Shown here piece by piece: positions 1-8,832 of a DNA stretch of 64,000 nt. Position numbers and translations under genes: made by a program. The stretch is from Polyangiaceae bacterium (lineage in GTDB: Bacteria; Myxococcota_A; Polyangia; Polyangiales; Polyangiaceae): contig JAHBVY010000002.1 of NCBI GenBank assembly GCA_019637265.1, forward strand, positions 558,001-622,000, in the 5' to 3' direction. Each line of letters opens with the position of its first letter. Positions within the stretch are counted from its first letter, which is position 1. Below the pieces are notes generated by a model, which did not search any database, was not told the DNA's origin, and saw only the letters and a list, made by a program, of their open reading frames with translations.

Positions 1-1
1 G

Positions 2-640
2 CAGCTCATGTCAGCTGGGCTGACAGAAGTGTGGGTGCGGCTGCATGGCGGTAGCGTCGCCTCGCACCAGGCCGTCACCCAGGTGCCAGAGTCCTTCGAG
101 CAGACGCTGCTCGGGCTACGGCACCTGCTGGCGCATCGAGCGGGCGCGGTGGTGGGGGTGACGGTCGCGCTCCGTCGCGAGATCACGCGCGAGCTCGATG
201 ACTTGTGGGCGAGGCTCATGACGCTCGGCGTCACGCGAGCGCGGCTGGAGCTGCCCCCGGGCCTCAGCGCCGCCGACCTGGCGCTCACCGGGGCGGGCTC
301 GCTCGAGCTCGAGTGGGTCCACGCGCCCCCCTGTCAGGTCCCGCCGGGGCTCGCGGCGGTGCCCACCCCGCCCACGGTGGAGGCGATCAACTACCAGTCG
401 GAGGCCGCGCGACGCTTCCTCGAGCCACCCCGCGTGCACCAGCCGGCGTGTGAAGCCTGCGCGCATCGCGCTGATTGTGAGGGTTTCTTCGTCGAGCAGG
501 GCCTTCACCCGGGGGGGAGTCGCGAGGGGCAAACAGAGCCCCCGTTGGAGCCAGGCTCCAAGCAGGCCGCCGAGCAGCTCGGCCCCGGGGGCTTGGGGGG
601 CCCCTCACCATCTTGCGCAAGAGCACGGTGGTCAGGCTGA
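2..640 (+). CDS. C-terminal part of a radical SAM protein (5' end outside window)
   Basis: The frame is open from the left edge of the window, so the ATG at 8 is probably internal and the CxxxCxxC radical SAM motif would lie upstream. The visible part aligns by eye with the radical SAM protein at 28220-29338. It shares an LHG motif, then PESFEQTL..GL, then a lone Cys in HAPPCQVPPGL, then the C-terminal CxxCxxxxxCxG (CEACAHRADCEG). These four Cys would be ligands of an auxiliary iron-sulfur cluster, as in SPASM/Twitch-type enzymes. About 45 residues of low-complexity sequence follow the last Cys motif. The paralogs are shorter there, so the tail may be out-of-frame read-through into decayed DNA. 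Substrate unknown. Confidence 0.6.
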   Translation, partial: QLMSAGLTEVWVRLHGGSVASHQAVTQVPESFEQTLLGLRHLLAHRAGAVVGVTVALRREITRELDDLWARLMTLGVTRARLELPPGLSAADLALTGAGSLELEWVHAPPCQVPPGLAAVPTPPTVEAINYQSEAARRFLEPPRVHQPACEACAHRADCEGFFVEQGLHPGGSREGQTEPPLEPGSKQAAEQLGPGGLGGPSPSCARARWSG

Positions 641-815
641 GCACAGCCACGCCCTCAGCAGGCACACTGAACGGGGCGGGGGGTTGGACGAGAGTCCCCA
701 CAGCGAAGAGCGAGCCCACGCTGAGCAGCGCCTCCACGGAGCCGTACAGCCCTGCGCGATGACGCGCAGCCCCGGTGAGCTCGGCGTCGAAGTGAGCCTC
801 GCGCGGTGTTTGAGC
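596..815 (-). pseudogene. Possible remnant of an MFS-type transporter C-terminus
   Basis: On the minus strand, a stretch from about 815 to 596 reads AHFDAELTGAARHRAGLYGS and continues through two hydrophobic segments. This resembles the cytoplasmic loop and following helices of major facilitator (sugar-symporter-like) proteins. A stop lies immediately upstream and the frame degenerates downstream, so it cannot be a whole gene. The match is by eye only and weak. It may be chance. Confidence 0.3.
678..690 (+). repeat. G/T-rich dispersed motif copy
   Basis: Reads GGGGGGTTGGACG. A partial copy of the GGGGGTTGGACGGC form of the window-wide motif, downstream of the radical SAM fragment. Confidence 0.45.
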
Positions 816-882
816 TAGTCAGAGGACCGCGGTAGACTGAACCGTCGGGGCGCGAGCTGGGAGCTCAGGGGGCCCCTTAGCC

Positions 883-2388
883 ATGAGGTCTCTTACGATG
901 ACTGCTACCTTCCTTCGTCACATCAAGCAGGTGGGGCTGCTCTGCGGAGTCGGCGCCAGCGCCACCCTGGCGTGCAGCGTCTACGACAGCTCGCTCTTGG
1001 TGGAGTCCGATGGGGGCGCCGGTATGTCGGGGGCGAGCGGCAACGCCGGCAACGCGGGCTCAGGGGGCACCGCTGGGTCGGGCGGCACCGCAGGCTCGGG
1101 CGGCACCTCGGGCGCCGGCGGCACCGCGGGCACGGGAGGCACCAGCGACGGCCCGTTCTGGCACGACATGGAGGTGGGCGATCCGCCGCTTTGCCCCACG
1201 GAGAGCCGGCCCGACAAGACCATGCGCCCCAGCGGCACGGACACTGACGAGATCGAGCCGTTCTACGTCGCGTGGACGCGCGCCCGCTTCGGCGCGGTCG
1301 CGGGCATCGACGACTTCACGCCCGATCTGAACGCCTGGAAGGACATCGGCTTCAACCTGGACCGCGCCTGCAACAAGGCGACGTGGCCCGAGGGCGTGCT
1401 CTCGGGCGCCGCGGCGAACGACTGTCCTGCCGCGGGCATCAAGACCTGCACCAACGACTTCCAGAACGTGTTCGATGGCAACTACTGCCGCGACAACGCC
1501 ATCGGCAGGCTCTTCGGCCTCGCCGCCGAGTCGCCCATCTTGGGGCAGCCGTTCCGCCTCACGGAGGCCGACTGGAACTGCGCGATGCACCGCGGGTCGA
1601 TGTCGATCATCTTCAAGGTGAGCAACTACAACGGGCAGCTCAACGACGAGAGCGTCCGCTTGGATATGTATTCGTCAGTGGGGGTGACAGAAGCCGCCTC
1701 GTGGAGGTGCCGTGAGGACGAGAGCAGCGCGTCGCAGCTCACCAGCAACTGGCAGGCGCAGGCGCCGCAGCCGCTCACCAAGCGCTGGCAGTTCCCACGT
1801 AGGGATCTCGATCCGGCGGCGCTCGAGCCCGGCGGCACGCACATCAAGAACTCCAAGTGGGCCGACGCCACCGCTTACGTGCGGAACGGCTGGCTCATCG
1901 CGCAGCTGCCGGCCAACTCGGAGCTGTGGTTCAACGGCCTCAACGCCCACACGCGAGGCATCCGCATGGTCATTCAGAACACGGTGATCGCGGCGAAGCT
2001 CGAGCTGCAACCGAGTGAGCGCTGGTCGGTCAAAGAGGGGGTCATTGGCGGCTCCATCAAGCCAGGCGACATGATCACCGGCTTCCGCAACCTCGGGTTC
2101 TGTGAGAACGCGTGCGACTCCTACTCCACCACCATCGGCTACCTGAACCAGACGATGGACATGCTCTCGGCGAGCAATGATCCGGTCCCGAGCGCCACCT
2201 GCGACGCGCTCAGCTTCGGGATCCAGTTCCGCGGGGAAGAGGTGCGTCCAGGCCCCGTGGTGGATGTCCCGCCGCCGGTGGACTGCCCCGAGCCGCCCGA
2301 GAACGAGGACATCGGTCGCCAAGGCTGCATCTGCCCGCCGCCTGGCTCGGGCGGTCGCTGCGAGCTGCCTGATCCCGACGCAGGCTGA
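883..2388 (+). CDS. Secreted lipoprotein with Gly-rich linker, function unknown
   Basis: The N-terminus has a basic start, a hydrophobic stretch and a lipobox-like ...ATLAC at about residue 31, so it is probably an outer-membrane or surface lipoprotein. Residues about 45-88 are a low-complexity Gly/Thr/Ala/Ser linker (GGTAGSGG-type repeats) common in myxobacterial lipoproteins. The globular part (about 90-470) has several Cys and no family I recognise. The tail is Cys/Pro-rich (CICPPPGSGG). A second ATG at 898 has AGG about 10 bp upstream and is an equally good start. It converges with the lipoprotein at 2482-3516 across a strong hairpin. Confidence 0.8.
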   Translation: MRSLTMTATFLRHIKQVGLLCGVGASATLACSVYDSSLLVESDGGAGMSGASGNAGNAGSGGTAGSGGTAGSGGTSGAGGTAGTGGTSDGPFWHDMEVGDPPLCPTESRPDKTMRPSGTDTDEIEPFYVAWTRARFGAVAGIDDFTPDLNAWKDIGFNLDRACNKATWPEGVLSGAAANDCPAAGIKTCTNDFQNVFDGNYCRDNAIGRLFGLAAESPILGQPFRLTEADWNCAMHRGSMSIIFKVSNYNGQLNDESVRLDMYSSVGVTEAASWRCREDESSASQLTSNWQAQAPQPLTKRWQFPRRDLDPAALEPGGTHIKNSKWADATAYVRNGWLIAQLPANSELWFNGLNAHTRGIRMVIQNTVIAAKLELQPSERWSVKEGVIGGSIKPGDMITGFRNLGFCENACDSYSTTIGYLNQTMDMLSASNDPVPSATCDALSFGIQFRGEEVRPGPVVDVPPPVDCPEPPENEDIGRQGCICPPPGSGGRCELPDPDAG

Positions 2389-2457
2389 ATTTCCTCAAGG
2401 CAATTCATGCCGGCTTCGCAGGGCGGGTTTGAAACCAGGCCGAGAGAAGGCCTCCTT

Positions 2458-2477
2458 CTGAGTCCCCTGGGACTCAG
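2458..2477. terminator. Hairpin between convergent lipoprotein genes
   Basis: CTGAGTCCC and GGGACTCAG form a perfect 9-bp inverted repeat around a 2-base centre. It lies between two convergent genes, so it could terminate either. There is no clear U-tract. Confidence 0.5.
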
Positions 2478-2481
2478 CTCT

Positions 2482-3516
2482 TCAAGGGCAGTGGTACGAG
2501 CCCAGGTTGGTCAGATCCAGGCTGGGCCCACCGGGCGGCGACGTCCACTCGACGCCTGGGTTGGCGAAGCCGGCGGGGTTCCCGGAGGTGATGCCGCATT
2601 TGCGGAGCAGCGTCTGGTCCTCCGTCTTCAAGCCGCAGCCTTGCCAGCTCCTGGCCGGAGCGGGCGGACCGATGGTGCCGATCACGTCCACGATGGCGCC
2701 GCCGCACTCGAGCGCGATCGCGTCGTTCCCGTTGTAGGTGATGGAGCCTGACGACTGATTGCACGCCGGGCTGACGCTCGAGTTCAGACACATCACGAAG
2801 GTGGCGCCCGTCTCGAAGGTGCCGCCCGTGAGCGTGATGGAGCTGTTGGGCGAGGTCTGGCCGTTCGGGTAGATGAGCAGCTTGCAAGTCGAACGCGTGA
2901 TGGCTGGCCCCGCGTTGTAGATCTCGACCGCCTTCTTCTGCGCGTCCTCCACGTACTCGCTGAAGAACACCCCCGCGGGCCCCGTGCTCGAGCCAGGGTC
3001 GGTGCACACATCGCCGCCGGTGCCGCCGGTGCCAGCAACGCCGCCCGTGCCACCAACACCGCCGACACCGCCCGTGCCACCGACACCACCGGCGCTGCCC
3101 CCCGTACCGCCAGCCGTGCCGCCCACTCCGCCGGTGCCCGCCGCACCACCACTCCCCGAGACGCCAGCCGCACCGGCCACACCGCCGACACCACCCGCCG
3201 CGCCGGCGCCCGCCGCACCGCTAGCGCCGCCCGTACCACCCGCGCCACCCATCGCGCCGCTCGCTCCGGAGCCCGCCGTCGCGCCCGAGCCGCCCGCGCC
3301 GCTGCCAGCCGTTCCCGCCGCGCCGCCATTCCCCGCGGAACCAGCGGCACCCGCGGTGCCACCACCGCCCACGCCGCCCGGCCCTTGAGGCAGCAGATCG
3401 TCGTTCGTCAGCTCCTGCTCCGCACAGGCGCCGGCCAAGAGCCCGAGCAGGCCCAGGCAGGCGAGGCGCGCGACATTCGATGAAGAGAAGCAAGTTCCAG
3501 TCTTGCGAGAACGCAT
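2482..3516 (-). CDS. Lipoprotein with Gly/Ala-rich linker and lamin-tail-like domain
   Basis: I chose the ATG at 3516, which gives 344 aa, because it directly precedes a signal sequence ending in the lipobox LLAGAC. An upstream ATG at 3570 is possible. Residues about 45-170 are a long GGAGG/GTAGTGG-type linker. The C-terminal ~170 residues begin VFFSEYVEDAQKKAVEIYN, the usual start of a lamin-tail (LTD) domain. It continues as a beta-rich module with paired Cys and ends GLKTEDQTLLRK...F.NPGVEW. LTD modules are found on secreted bacterial proteins, so a surface or adhesive role is plausible but unproven. The glycine-rich linker produces a long Pro-rich open frame on the opposite strand that is not a gene. 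Confidence 0.8.
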   Translation of the reverse strand: MRSRKTGTCFSSSNVARLACLGLLGLLAGACAEQELTNDDLLPQGPGGVGGGGTAGAAGSAGNGGAAGTAGSGAGGSGATAGSGASGAMGGAGGTGGASGAAGAGAAGGVGGVAGAAGVSGSGGAAGTGGVGGTAGGTGGSAGGVGGTGGVGGVGGTGGVAGTGGTGGDVCTDPGSSTGPAGVFFSEYVEDAQKKAVEIYNAGPAITRSTCKLLIYPNGQTSPNSSITLTGGTFETGATFVMCLNSSVSPACNQSSGSITYNGNDAIALECGGAIVDVIGTIGPPAPARSWQGCGLKTEDQTLLRKCGITSGNPAGFANPGVEWTSPPGGPSLDLTNLGSYHCP

Positions 3517-3678
3517 GGCCGCGGAGAATAGCAAGCCCACGCCGCTCGCGCCGTGCCAAACCCATGACAAGCGCGGGTCACCCTCGAGCGCCGGCTAAGT
3601 ACACGGATTCACGACGTTAGGCCGGTGGGCCGATCCATTGGCAAAGCCCAGCGCGCAACTCGGGTGCTCAGCGCGCCG

Positions 3679-4347
3679 ATGGAGACGCCCATGAGCGTCG
3701 AGCGTGCGAGCCTCGCCAAACCCCCGAACCCCACCTCGTCTCCGTCGCCCACCCACGCCGGGTCGCGCCCCGACTTCGCCAGCTCCCTCGCGATTCACGG
3801 CGGGCGCACCCCGATGTCCGGCGGTGAGGCCGCGCGTCACTTGGCAACGGCCTGGCAGCAGGTCACGGGGCAACCACCGAGTGAGCGAACGCTGGGCGCG
3901 CTGTGGGCGCAGTGGGCGCTCGAGACCGGGCGCGGCAAGTCGATGCACGGCTACAACTTTGGAGGCCTGAAGGGCGCCGGACCCGAGGGCGGCAGCGCCG
4001 TGCTTCGCACGCGCGAAGGCTTCGGGAGCAGCGAACAGCAGATCAAATCGCGGTTTCGCACCTATTCCACACCGGAACAAGGCGCGCTCGACTACGTGCG
4101 CACGCTCCATGAGCGTTACCCCGAGGCAACACGCGCCGCCGCCGAGGGCAACGCGACGGGCTTCGTCGCGGGGCTCCGCCAGCGCGGCTACTTCACCGGT
4201 GACCCCGCGAGCTACCAGCGCGCCATCGAGAAGCTCAGCGTCGAGCACGCGCGCGGCGCTGACTTCTCTCAGTTGAAAGATCCTGGCCCCCTCGTGGACG
4301 CGCTGCTCCACACCTTGAGCCGCGCCATCTACCGTCGCCGCGCCTGA
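3679..4347 (+). CDS. Glucosaminidase / lysozyme-like protein
   Basis: The region ALWAQWALETGRG...HGYNFGGLKG resembles the catalytic core of FlgJ/LytG-type glucosaminidases (glycoside hydrolase family 73-like), with the Glu in WALETG as candidate general acid. It is followed by the family's F..Y.TPEQGALDYV and GYFTGDPASYQRAI segments. The product would cleave peptidoglycan glycan strands. No signal peptide is visible from this start. Further starts are GTG 3625 and ATG 3691. The N-terminus contains LAKPPNP, encoded by a copy of the G/T-rich motif in C-rich orientation, so the first ~15 residues may be repeat-derived. Confidence 0.65.
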   Translation: METPMSVERASLAKPPNPTSSPSPTHAGSRPDFASSLAIHGGRTPMSGGEAARHLATAWQQVTGQPPSERTLGALWAQWALETGRGKSMHGYNFGGLKGAGPEGGSAVLRTREGFGSSEQQIKSRFRTYSTPEQGALDYVRTLHERYPEATRAAAEGNATGFVAGLRQRGYFTGDPASYQRAIEKLSVEHARGADFSQLKDPGPLVDALLHTLSRAIYRRRA

Positions 4348-4411
4348 CAATCTGGCCCCCACGCTCGACGCACCGAGCGGAAGCGCCGCGCCATCTGCCG
4401 TCGTCGAGCTC

Positions 4412-4439
4412 GATTGTTTTTTTGGGGGTTGGTACCGCC
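4412..4439 (+). repeat. G/T-rich dispersed motif copy
   Basis: GATTG, then seven T, then GGGGGTTGG and TACCGCC. The same GATTGTTTT...GGTTGG form occurs at 33352-33383. It lies between the glucosaminidase and YkuD-like genes. Confidence 0.6.
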
Positions 4440-4587
4440 GGGCGAAGCCACACGTCGCTACAGTCACTCGCTCACGCGGTGAGGCAGCGCCTGGAGCGCT
4501 CGCCGCGCCCGCGCGGCTCACCGGCACGCTCGAAGAATCCACGCAAGAAACTGGGCCAGCCCGGGCGCGCCATGGCAGCCCGGGGCC

Positions 4588-5928
4588 ATGACTCGACGGG
4601 GCATCACTGGGCGGCGGCGTCTCCTAGGAGCGCTGGGCGCTTCGTGCGCGGCGCTGGTCCTCGCGTGCAGCGGCAACCAAGAGGACGCGCCCAAGCTCTC
4701 CAAGGGCGTGAGCGACGCCATCCCTGACGTCCCGGTCCCCGCGGCGGATGGGCCGAAGCTCGGAGCCGTCAGCTACATTACCCAGGTGCTCGATCGCCCT
4801 TCGAAGGGCGGTGAGCTGCTGGGGGAGCTGCGCGCTGGCTCACTGGTGGCGCGCGCCGGGGAGCCGTACTCGAAGGACGGCTGTGAAGGCGGCTGGTACC
4901 CGGTGCGCCCGCGAGGCTTCGTGTGCGCGACGGAGAACGCCACGATCGATCTCGAGCACCCCACCTTGATCGCGATGGCGCAGCAGCCCGACCGCGAGGC
5001 CCCGCTGCCCTACACCTACGCGCGCACCGGGCAGACGACGCCCATCTACGCGCGGGATCCGAAGAATGACCACGCGGTGGTGGAGGTGGGGAAAATCCGC
5101 GGGCGGAGCGGGCTCGCCATCGTTGGCTCCTGGACGGCCACCGACCCCGAGGGCAACTCACAGCGCCTAGGCATGATGACTGACGGTCGCTTCGTACGCG
5201 CGACTGACTTGAAGAAGGCGGAGCACACGAGTTTCAAGGGCGTGGACCTGACCCAAACCGAGCTGCCCGTCGCCTTCGTCGTCAAGCAAGGGGTGCGCGC
5301 CTGGCAGGTGGAGAAGGGCGAGGCCGAGAAGCAGGGGAAGCTCGAGTACCACCAGACCATCCCGCTCACCGGGAAATTCCGCGACGTGAATGGACTGCGC
5401 TACTGGGCCACCGCCGACGACCGCTACGTGCGGCACCGCGACGTGACGGTGGTGCGCCAGCGCAGCACCTTCCCCGATTTCGCGCAGGGCGAGACGCGCT
5501 GGATCGACATCAGCATCGTGACCGGCACCCTGGTGCTCTACGAGGGCACCAAGCCCGTCTACACCACCCTCGTGAGCGTCGGGCGCAACCGCCTGGATGA
5601 CTCGGGCGACGCCGTCACGCGCCGCGGCACTTTCAAGGTGACGGCCAAGTACATCACGGCGACGCACATCGACCCCACCAAGGTGGAGCAGTATTGGGAC
5701 GTGTACGACACCCCCTGGGTGTTGGAGCTCGACTCCGGGCAGCGCCTCCACGGCGCCTTCTGGCACAGCCGCTTCGGCATCGAGCACACTGGTGGTGACG
5801 TGCACCTCACGCCGGCGGACGCGGCCCACGTGTTCCGCTGGGTGACGGCGGAGGTCCCCGACGGCTGGAACGCGCTGAAGCGCTGGCCCGACGGGGTGGA
5901 TCCGGTGCAGGTCGTGATCCGGAAGTAG
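4588..5928 (+). CDS. Lipoprotein with SH3-like and degenerate L,D-transpeptidase (YkuD) domain
   Basis: The signal sequence contains a twin-Arg stretch and a lipobox ALVLAC near residue 27. Residues about 55-115 look like a bacterial SH3 module (ELRAGSLVARAGEPY...GWYPVRPRGFV). The C-terminal ~150 residues have the YkuD layout: WIDISIVTGTLVLYEG, RRGTFKVTAKY, LHGAFWHSRFG, then TPADAAHVFRW. The canonical catalytic block SHGCVNL reads TGGDVHL here, so the nucleophilic Cys and the motif His are both missing. The fold is therefore probably kept without peptidoglycan transpeptidase activity. Binding of peptidoglycan, or another chemistry, is possible. Length 446 aa, with no frameshift. Confidence 0.85.
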   Translation: MTRRGITGRRRLLGALGASCAALVLACSGNQEDAPKLSKGVSDAIPDVPVPAADGPKLGAVSYITQVLDRPSKGGELLGELRAGSLVARAGEPYSKDGCEGGWYPVRPRGFVCATENATIDLEHPTLIAMAQQPDREAPLPYTYARTGQTTPIYARDPKNDHAVVEVGKIRGRSGLAIVGSWTATDPEGNSQRLGMMTDGRFVRATDLKKAEHTSFKGVDLTQTELPVAFVVKQGVRAWQVEKGEAEKQGKLEYHQTIPLTGKFRDVNGLRYWATADDRYVRHRDVTVVRQRSTFPDFAQGETRWIDISIVTGTLVLYEGTKPVYTTLVSVGRNRLDDSGDAVTRRGTFKVTAKYITATHIDPTKVEQYWDVYDTPWVLELDSGQRLHGAFWHSRFGIEHTGGDVHLTPADAAHVFRWVTAEVPDGWNALKRWPDGVDPVQVVIRK

Positions 5929-5978
5929 GCGCCTTTCCTTAGGGAAAATCCTGGCGGCGCACCTGGCGGCTCGAGCCG

Positions 5979-6857
5979 TCAGTCGCCGCCGGAGCCGCGC
6001 AAGGCGCTCAGGATCTCGGTGGTCGCGGTGCTGCGATTCAGGGTGTAAAAGTGGAGCCCAGGCGCGCCCTCTGCGAGCAGGCGCTCGCACTGCTTGACGG
6101 CGTGCTCCACCCCCACGCGACGCACCGCCTCACGGTCCGCGCCGGCGCGCTCGACGTTCATCAGGAGGTCACCGGGGATGCTGGCGCCGATCATCGCGAT
6201 GAAGCGCTTCACTTGCTCGGCGTTCGTGATCGGCATGATGCCGGGGACGATGGGCACCCCGATGCCCGCCGCGCGGCAGCGCTCCACGAAGTGCAGGTAC
6301 ACGTTGGGGTCGAAGAACAGCTGGGTGACGAGGAAGGACACGCCCGCGTCCACCTTGCGCTTCAGGTGATCCAAGTCGGCCGCGGCGGTGACCGCCTCCG
6401 GGTGCACCTCGGGGTAACAGGCAGCGGCGACGCACAGCTCGCTGAACTCCTCACGGACGAAGGCGACGAGCTCACTCGCGTGCTCGAAGCCGCCCTCGGG
6501 CGCCTCGAACACCGCGGTGCCCTGGGGTGGATCGCCGCGCAGCGCCAGCACGTTCTCGATGCCGCCGACGCGAAGCGCCGTGAGCACTTGAGTCAGCTCC
6601 TCGCGCGGCGCCCCGACGCAGGTGAGGTGCGCCATGGCGTCGATGCCCGTCTCGCGCTGGATGCGCGTGACCAAGTCCACCGTGAGCCGCCGGGTGCTGC
6701 CCCCCGCGCCATACGTCACCGAGACGTAGGCCGGCCGAAACCGCTTGAGCTGCGACACGGTGGCGAACAGCGCATCCACCCCCTCCTCGTTCTTGGGAGG
6801 GAAGAACTCGAACGAGAACACCGGGGCTCCGCTCGCGAGCCGCTCACTGATCTTCAC
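5979..6857 (-). CDS. metF: 5,10-methylenetetrahydrofolate reductase
   Basis: Reduces methylene-THF to methyl-THF for methionine synthesis, a flavoprotein in the cytosol. Family signatures visible are FSFEFFPPK at the N-terminus, AYVSVTYGAGG, DAMAHLTCVGA, NVLALRGDPP, FLVTQLFFD and VPIVPGIMPI. With the GTG at 6857 the protein is 292 aa, the normal size. The frame is open further upstream to 7400, but that part crosses the divergent promoter region and the start of mpl, so it is not used. Monocistronic, convergent with the YkuD-like gene. Confidence 0.93.
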   Translation of the reverse strand: MKISERLASGAPVFSFEFFPPKNEEGVDALFATVSQLKRFRPAYVSVTYGAGGSTRRLTVDLVTRIQRETGIDAMAHLTCVGAPREELTQVLTALRVGGIENVLALRGDPPQGTAVFEAPEGGFEHASELVAFVREEFSELCVAAACYPEVHPEAVTAAADLDHLKRKVDAGVSFLVTQLFFDPNVYLHFVERCRAAGIGVPIVPGIMPITNAEQVKRFIAMIGASIPGDLLMNVERAGADREAVRRVGVEHAVKQCERLLAEGAPGLHFYTLNRSTATTEILSALRGSGGD

Positions 6858-6950
6858 GCCCAGGCACTTACACAGGTTGCGGCGCCGTCGCAACGAGGGC
6901 TGGTCAGCGCCGATGAGCGCGACGCCCACGCGGCCACGACGCGCGGCCAT

Positions 6951-6966
6951 GCCAAACCCCCAACCC
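6951..6966 (-). repeat. G/T-rich dispersed motif copy
   Basis: GCCAAACCCCCAACCC, C-rich strand, in the divergent gap between metF and mpl. Confidence 0.55.
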
Positions 6967-7064
6967 TGCCCTCGGCTGCATGGCGCGAACCAGTCGGAGC
7001 CACGAGCCAAGCGACCGAAGCCACGCGCTGGGCCAGGCGTGGTGCGGCGTGCTAGCGCCGAGCC

Positions 7065-8540
7065 ATGCACGTGCACGTGGTCGCGGCGTCGGGCACTGGG
7101 ATGGGCTCCTTGGCGGGCCTGCTCCGAGAGTTGGGGCATCGGGTGACGGGCAGCGACGTCCGCTTCGATCCGCCCATCGGCCCAGCGCTCGCCGAGTGGG
7201 GCGTGGAGTGCCAAACCGGCTTCGACCCAGCGCACCTCGACCCGCCGCCCGACCTGGTCGTCGTCGGTAACGTCTGTCGCCCTGACAACCCAGAGGCACG
7301 CGCCGCGATCGAGGGGGGGTTGGCGGTGACCCACATCGCCGGCGCGCTGGCGCGCTTCGCGCTCGAAGGCACGCGGCCCTTGGTGGTCGCTGGCACCCAC
7401 GGCAAGACCACCACCACCTCACTCTCCGCGTGGCTCCTCGATCAAGCGGGCCTCGAGCCAGGCTTCCTGGTGGGTGGTGTCCCCAGGAACTTCGGCAAGA
7501 GCTTCCGCGCGGCGCGCCCGCGCCGGAGCTTGCCCCAGGCGGCAGAGGCTGAGCTCACCCCGGTGAGCCAGGAGCGCCGTCCGCCATTCGTCATTGAAGG
7601 TGACGAGTACGACACGGCCTTCTTCGAGAAGACCGCCAAGTTCCTGCATTACCGTGCAGAAATTGCCATCCTCACCTCGATCGAGCACGACCACATCGAC
7701 ATCTACCCCACGCCCGAGGCCTACTTTCAGGCCTTCGAGCAGTTCATCGCGGGGCTACCCGCGGAGGGTCTCTTGGTGGCGAACGCAGCCGACCCGGAGG
7801 TGGTGCGGCTCGCGTCGCGACACGCGCGCTGCCCCGTCGCCTGGTACGCGCTCGAGGGGCAAGACACCCACGGCGTCGCGCCGCACTGGCTCGGCGCGCT
7901 CGCCACCGCGGGCGCGGACGGCACGAGCTTCGACTTGTTCGCTGGCGGCGTAGCGGTCGGCCGCATCGCTTCACCGCTGCCTGGCCTCCACAACCTCGCG
8001 AACACCGTCGCCGCGCTGGGCGCCGCCGCCCAAGGTTACGGCGCGCGCTTCGAGCGCCTGATCCCGGCGCTCGCGGCGTTCCAAGGCATCAAGCGCCGGC
8101 AAGAGCTGCTCGGCAGCCCCGGCGGCCACCCGGTGTACGACGACTTCGCGCATCACCCCACCGCGGTGCGTGAGACGCTGGCGGCGCTCAGGAACAAACA
8201 CCCCAAGGTGCCGCTGATCGCCGTGTTCGAGCCCCGCAGCGCCACCGCCTGCCGCGCGCTGCACCAAGACGCCTACGCCACCTCGTTCGGTGACGCGAGC
8301 CGCGTGATCCTCGCGCCGCTCGGCCGTGATCTGCCGCCCGCCGAGGCGCTGGATACCGTACGCTTGGCAGACGAGCTCACGCGCCGGGGCACCCCAGCGC
8401 ACGCCGCCCAGAGCCTGCCGGAGGTGCTGGAGCTGGTGGAGCGCCACGCCACCGATGGCAGCGTGATCGCGCTGCTCTCCAACGGCGCCTTCGGGGGCCT
8501 CCACGGGCAGGTGCTGGAGGCGCTCGGCGAGGTGCGCTGA
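7065..8540 (+). CDS. mpl: UDP-N-acetylmuramate:L-Ala-gamma-D-Glu-meso-DAP ligase
   Basis: Recycles the murein tripeptide onto UDP-MurNAc. This fits a diderm with meso-DAP peptidoglycan. The Mur-ligase Rossmann start is HVVAASGTGMGSLAGLLRELG, the ATP P-loop is VAGTHGKTTTTSL (about 108-120), and the Mpl-typical central segments are VIEGDEYDTAFFEKTAKFLHY and SIEHDHIDIYP. The C-terminal domain has YDDFAHHPTAVRETL and FEPRSATACR. Length 491 aa, slightly above the usual ~450-460 because of a short insert near residues 150-170. ATG start at 7065. Confidence 0.93.
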   Translation: MHVHVVAASGTGMGSLAGLLRELGHRVTGSDVRFDPPIGPALAEWGVECQTGFDPAHLDPPPDLVVVGNVCRPDNPEARAAIEGGLAVTHIAGALARFALEGTRPLVVAGTHGKTTTTSLSAWLLDQAGLEPGFLVGGVPRNFGKSFRAARPRRSLPQAAEAELTPVSQERRPPFVIEGDEYDTAFFEKTAKFLHYRAEIAILTSIEHDHIDIYPTPEAYFQAFEQFIAGLPAEGLLVANAADPEVVRLASRHARCPVAWYALEGQDTHGVAPHWLGALATAGADGTSFDLFAGGVAVGRIASPLPGLHNLANTVAALGAAAQGYGARFERLIPALAAFQGIKRRQELLGSPGGHPVYDDFAHHPTAVRETLAALRNKHPKVPLIAVFEPRSATACRALHQDAYATSFGDASRVILAPLGRDLPPAEALDTVRLADELTRRGTPAHAAQSLPEVLELVERHATDGSVIALLSNGAFGGLHGQVLEALGEVR

Positions 8541-8621
8541 GGCGCCCCCCTTGCAGCACCGCACAGGTCAGCTGAGCAGACGAACGCCGACGAACGGGGC
8601 ACGCTCAGCGCTAGGCAGCGC

Positions 8622-8635
8622 GGTGCCGTCCAACC
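8622..8635 (-). repeat. Partial copy of the dispersed motif
   Basis: GGTGCCGTCCAACC. It matches the distal half of the 30306-30330 copy but lacks the run of C and A. Confidence 0.4.
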
Positions 8636-8775
8636 GGCTCTTCTGCGCCGCCCAAATGCTGGCGCCGCTCTTCACAGACGCACGGATCCTCTCGTAAGGT
8701 CGAGGACCGTGATCACATCGCCGCTCACGGTCGACCAGCGACAATCGAAGCCACACGTGGGCACCAGGAGGGAGT

Positions 8776-8800
8776 GCACCCCCCCAAAATCTAAACCGGT
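8776..8800 (-). repeat. Diverged dispersed motif copy
   Basis: CACCCCCCCAAAATCTAAACC lies in the 292-bp gap between mpl and the converging lipoprotein gene. I see no gene in this gap. Confidence 0.35.
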
Positions 8801-8832
8801 CGGCGACGCAGAACGCCTATGCAGGCCCCCCC

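Noticed and set aside
2984-3388. Pro-rich open frame on the plus strand
   Set aside because: It is the complement of the Gly/Ala-rich linker of the lipoprotein on the minus strand. Composition only.
6858-7400. Long N-terminal extension of metF
   Set aside because: Crosses the divergent promoter region and the mpl start. The MetF family begins at the FEFFPPK block and the GTG at 6857 gives the normal length.
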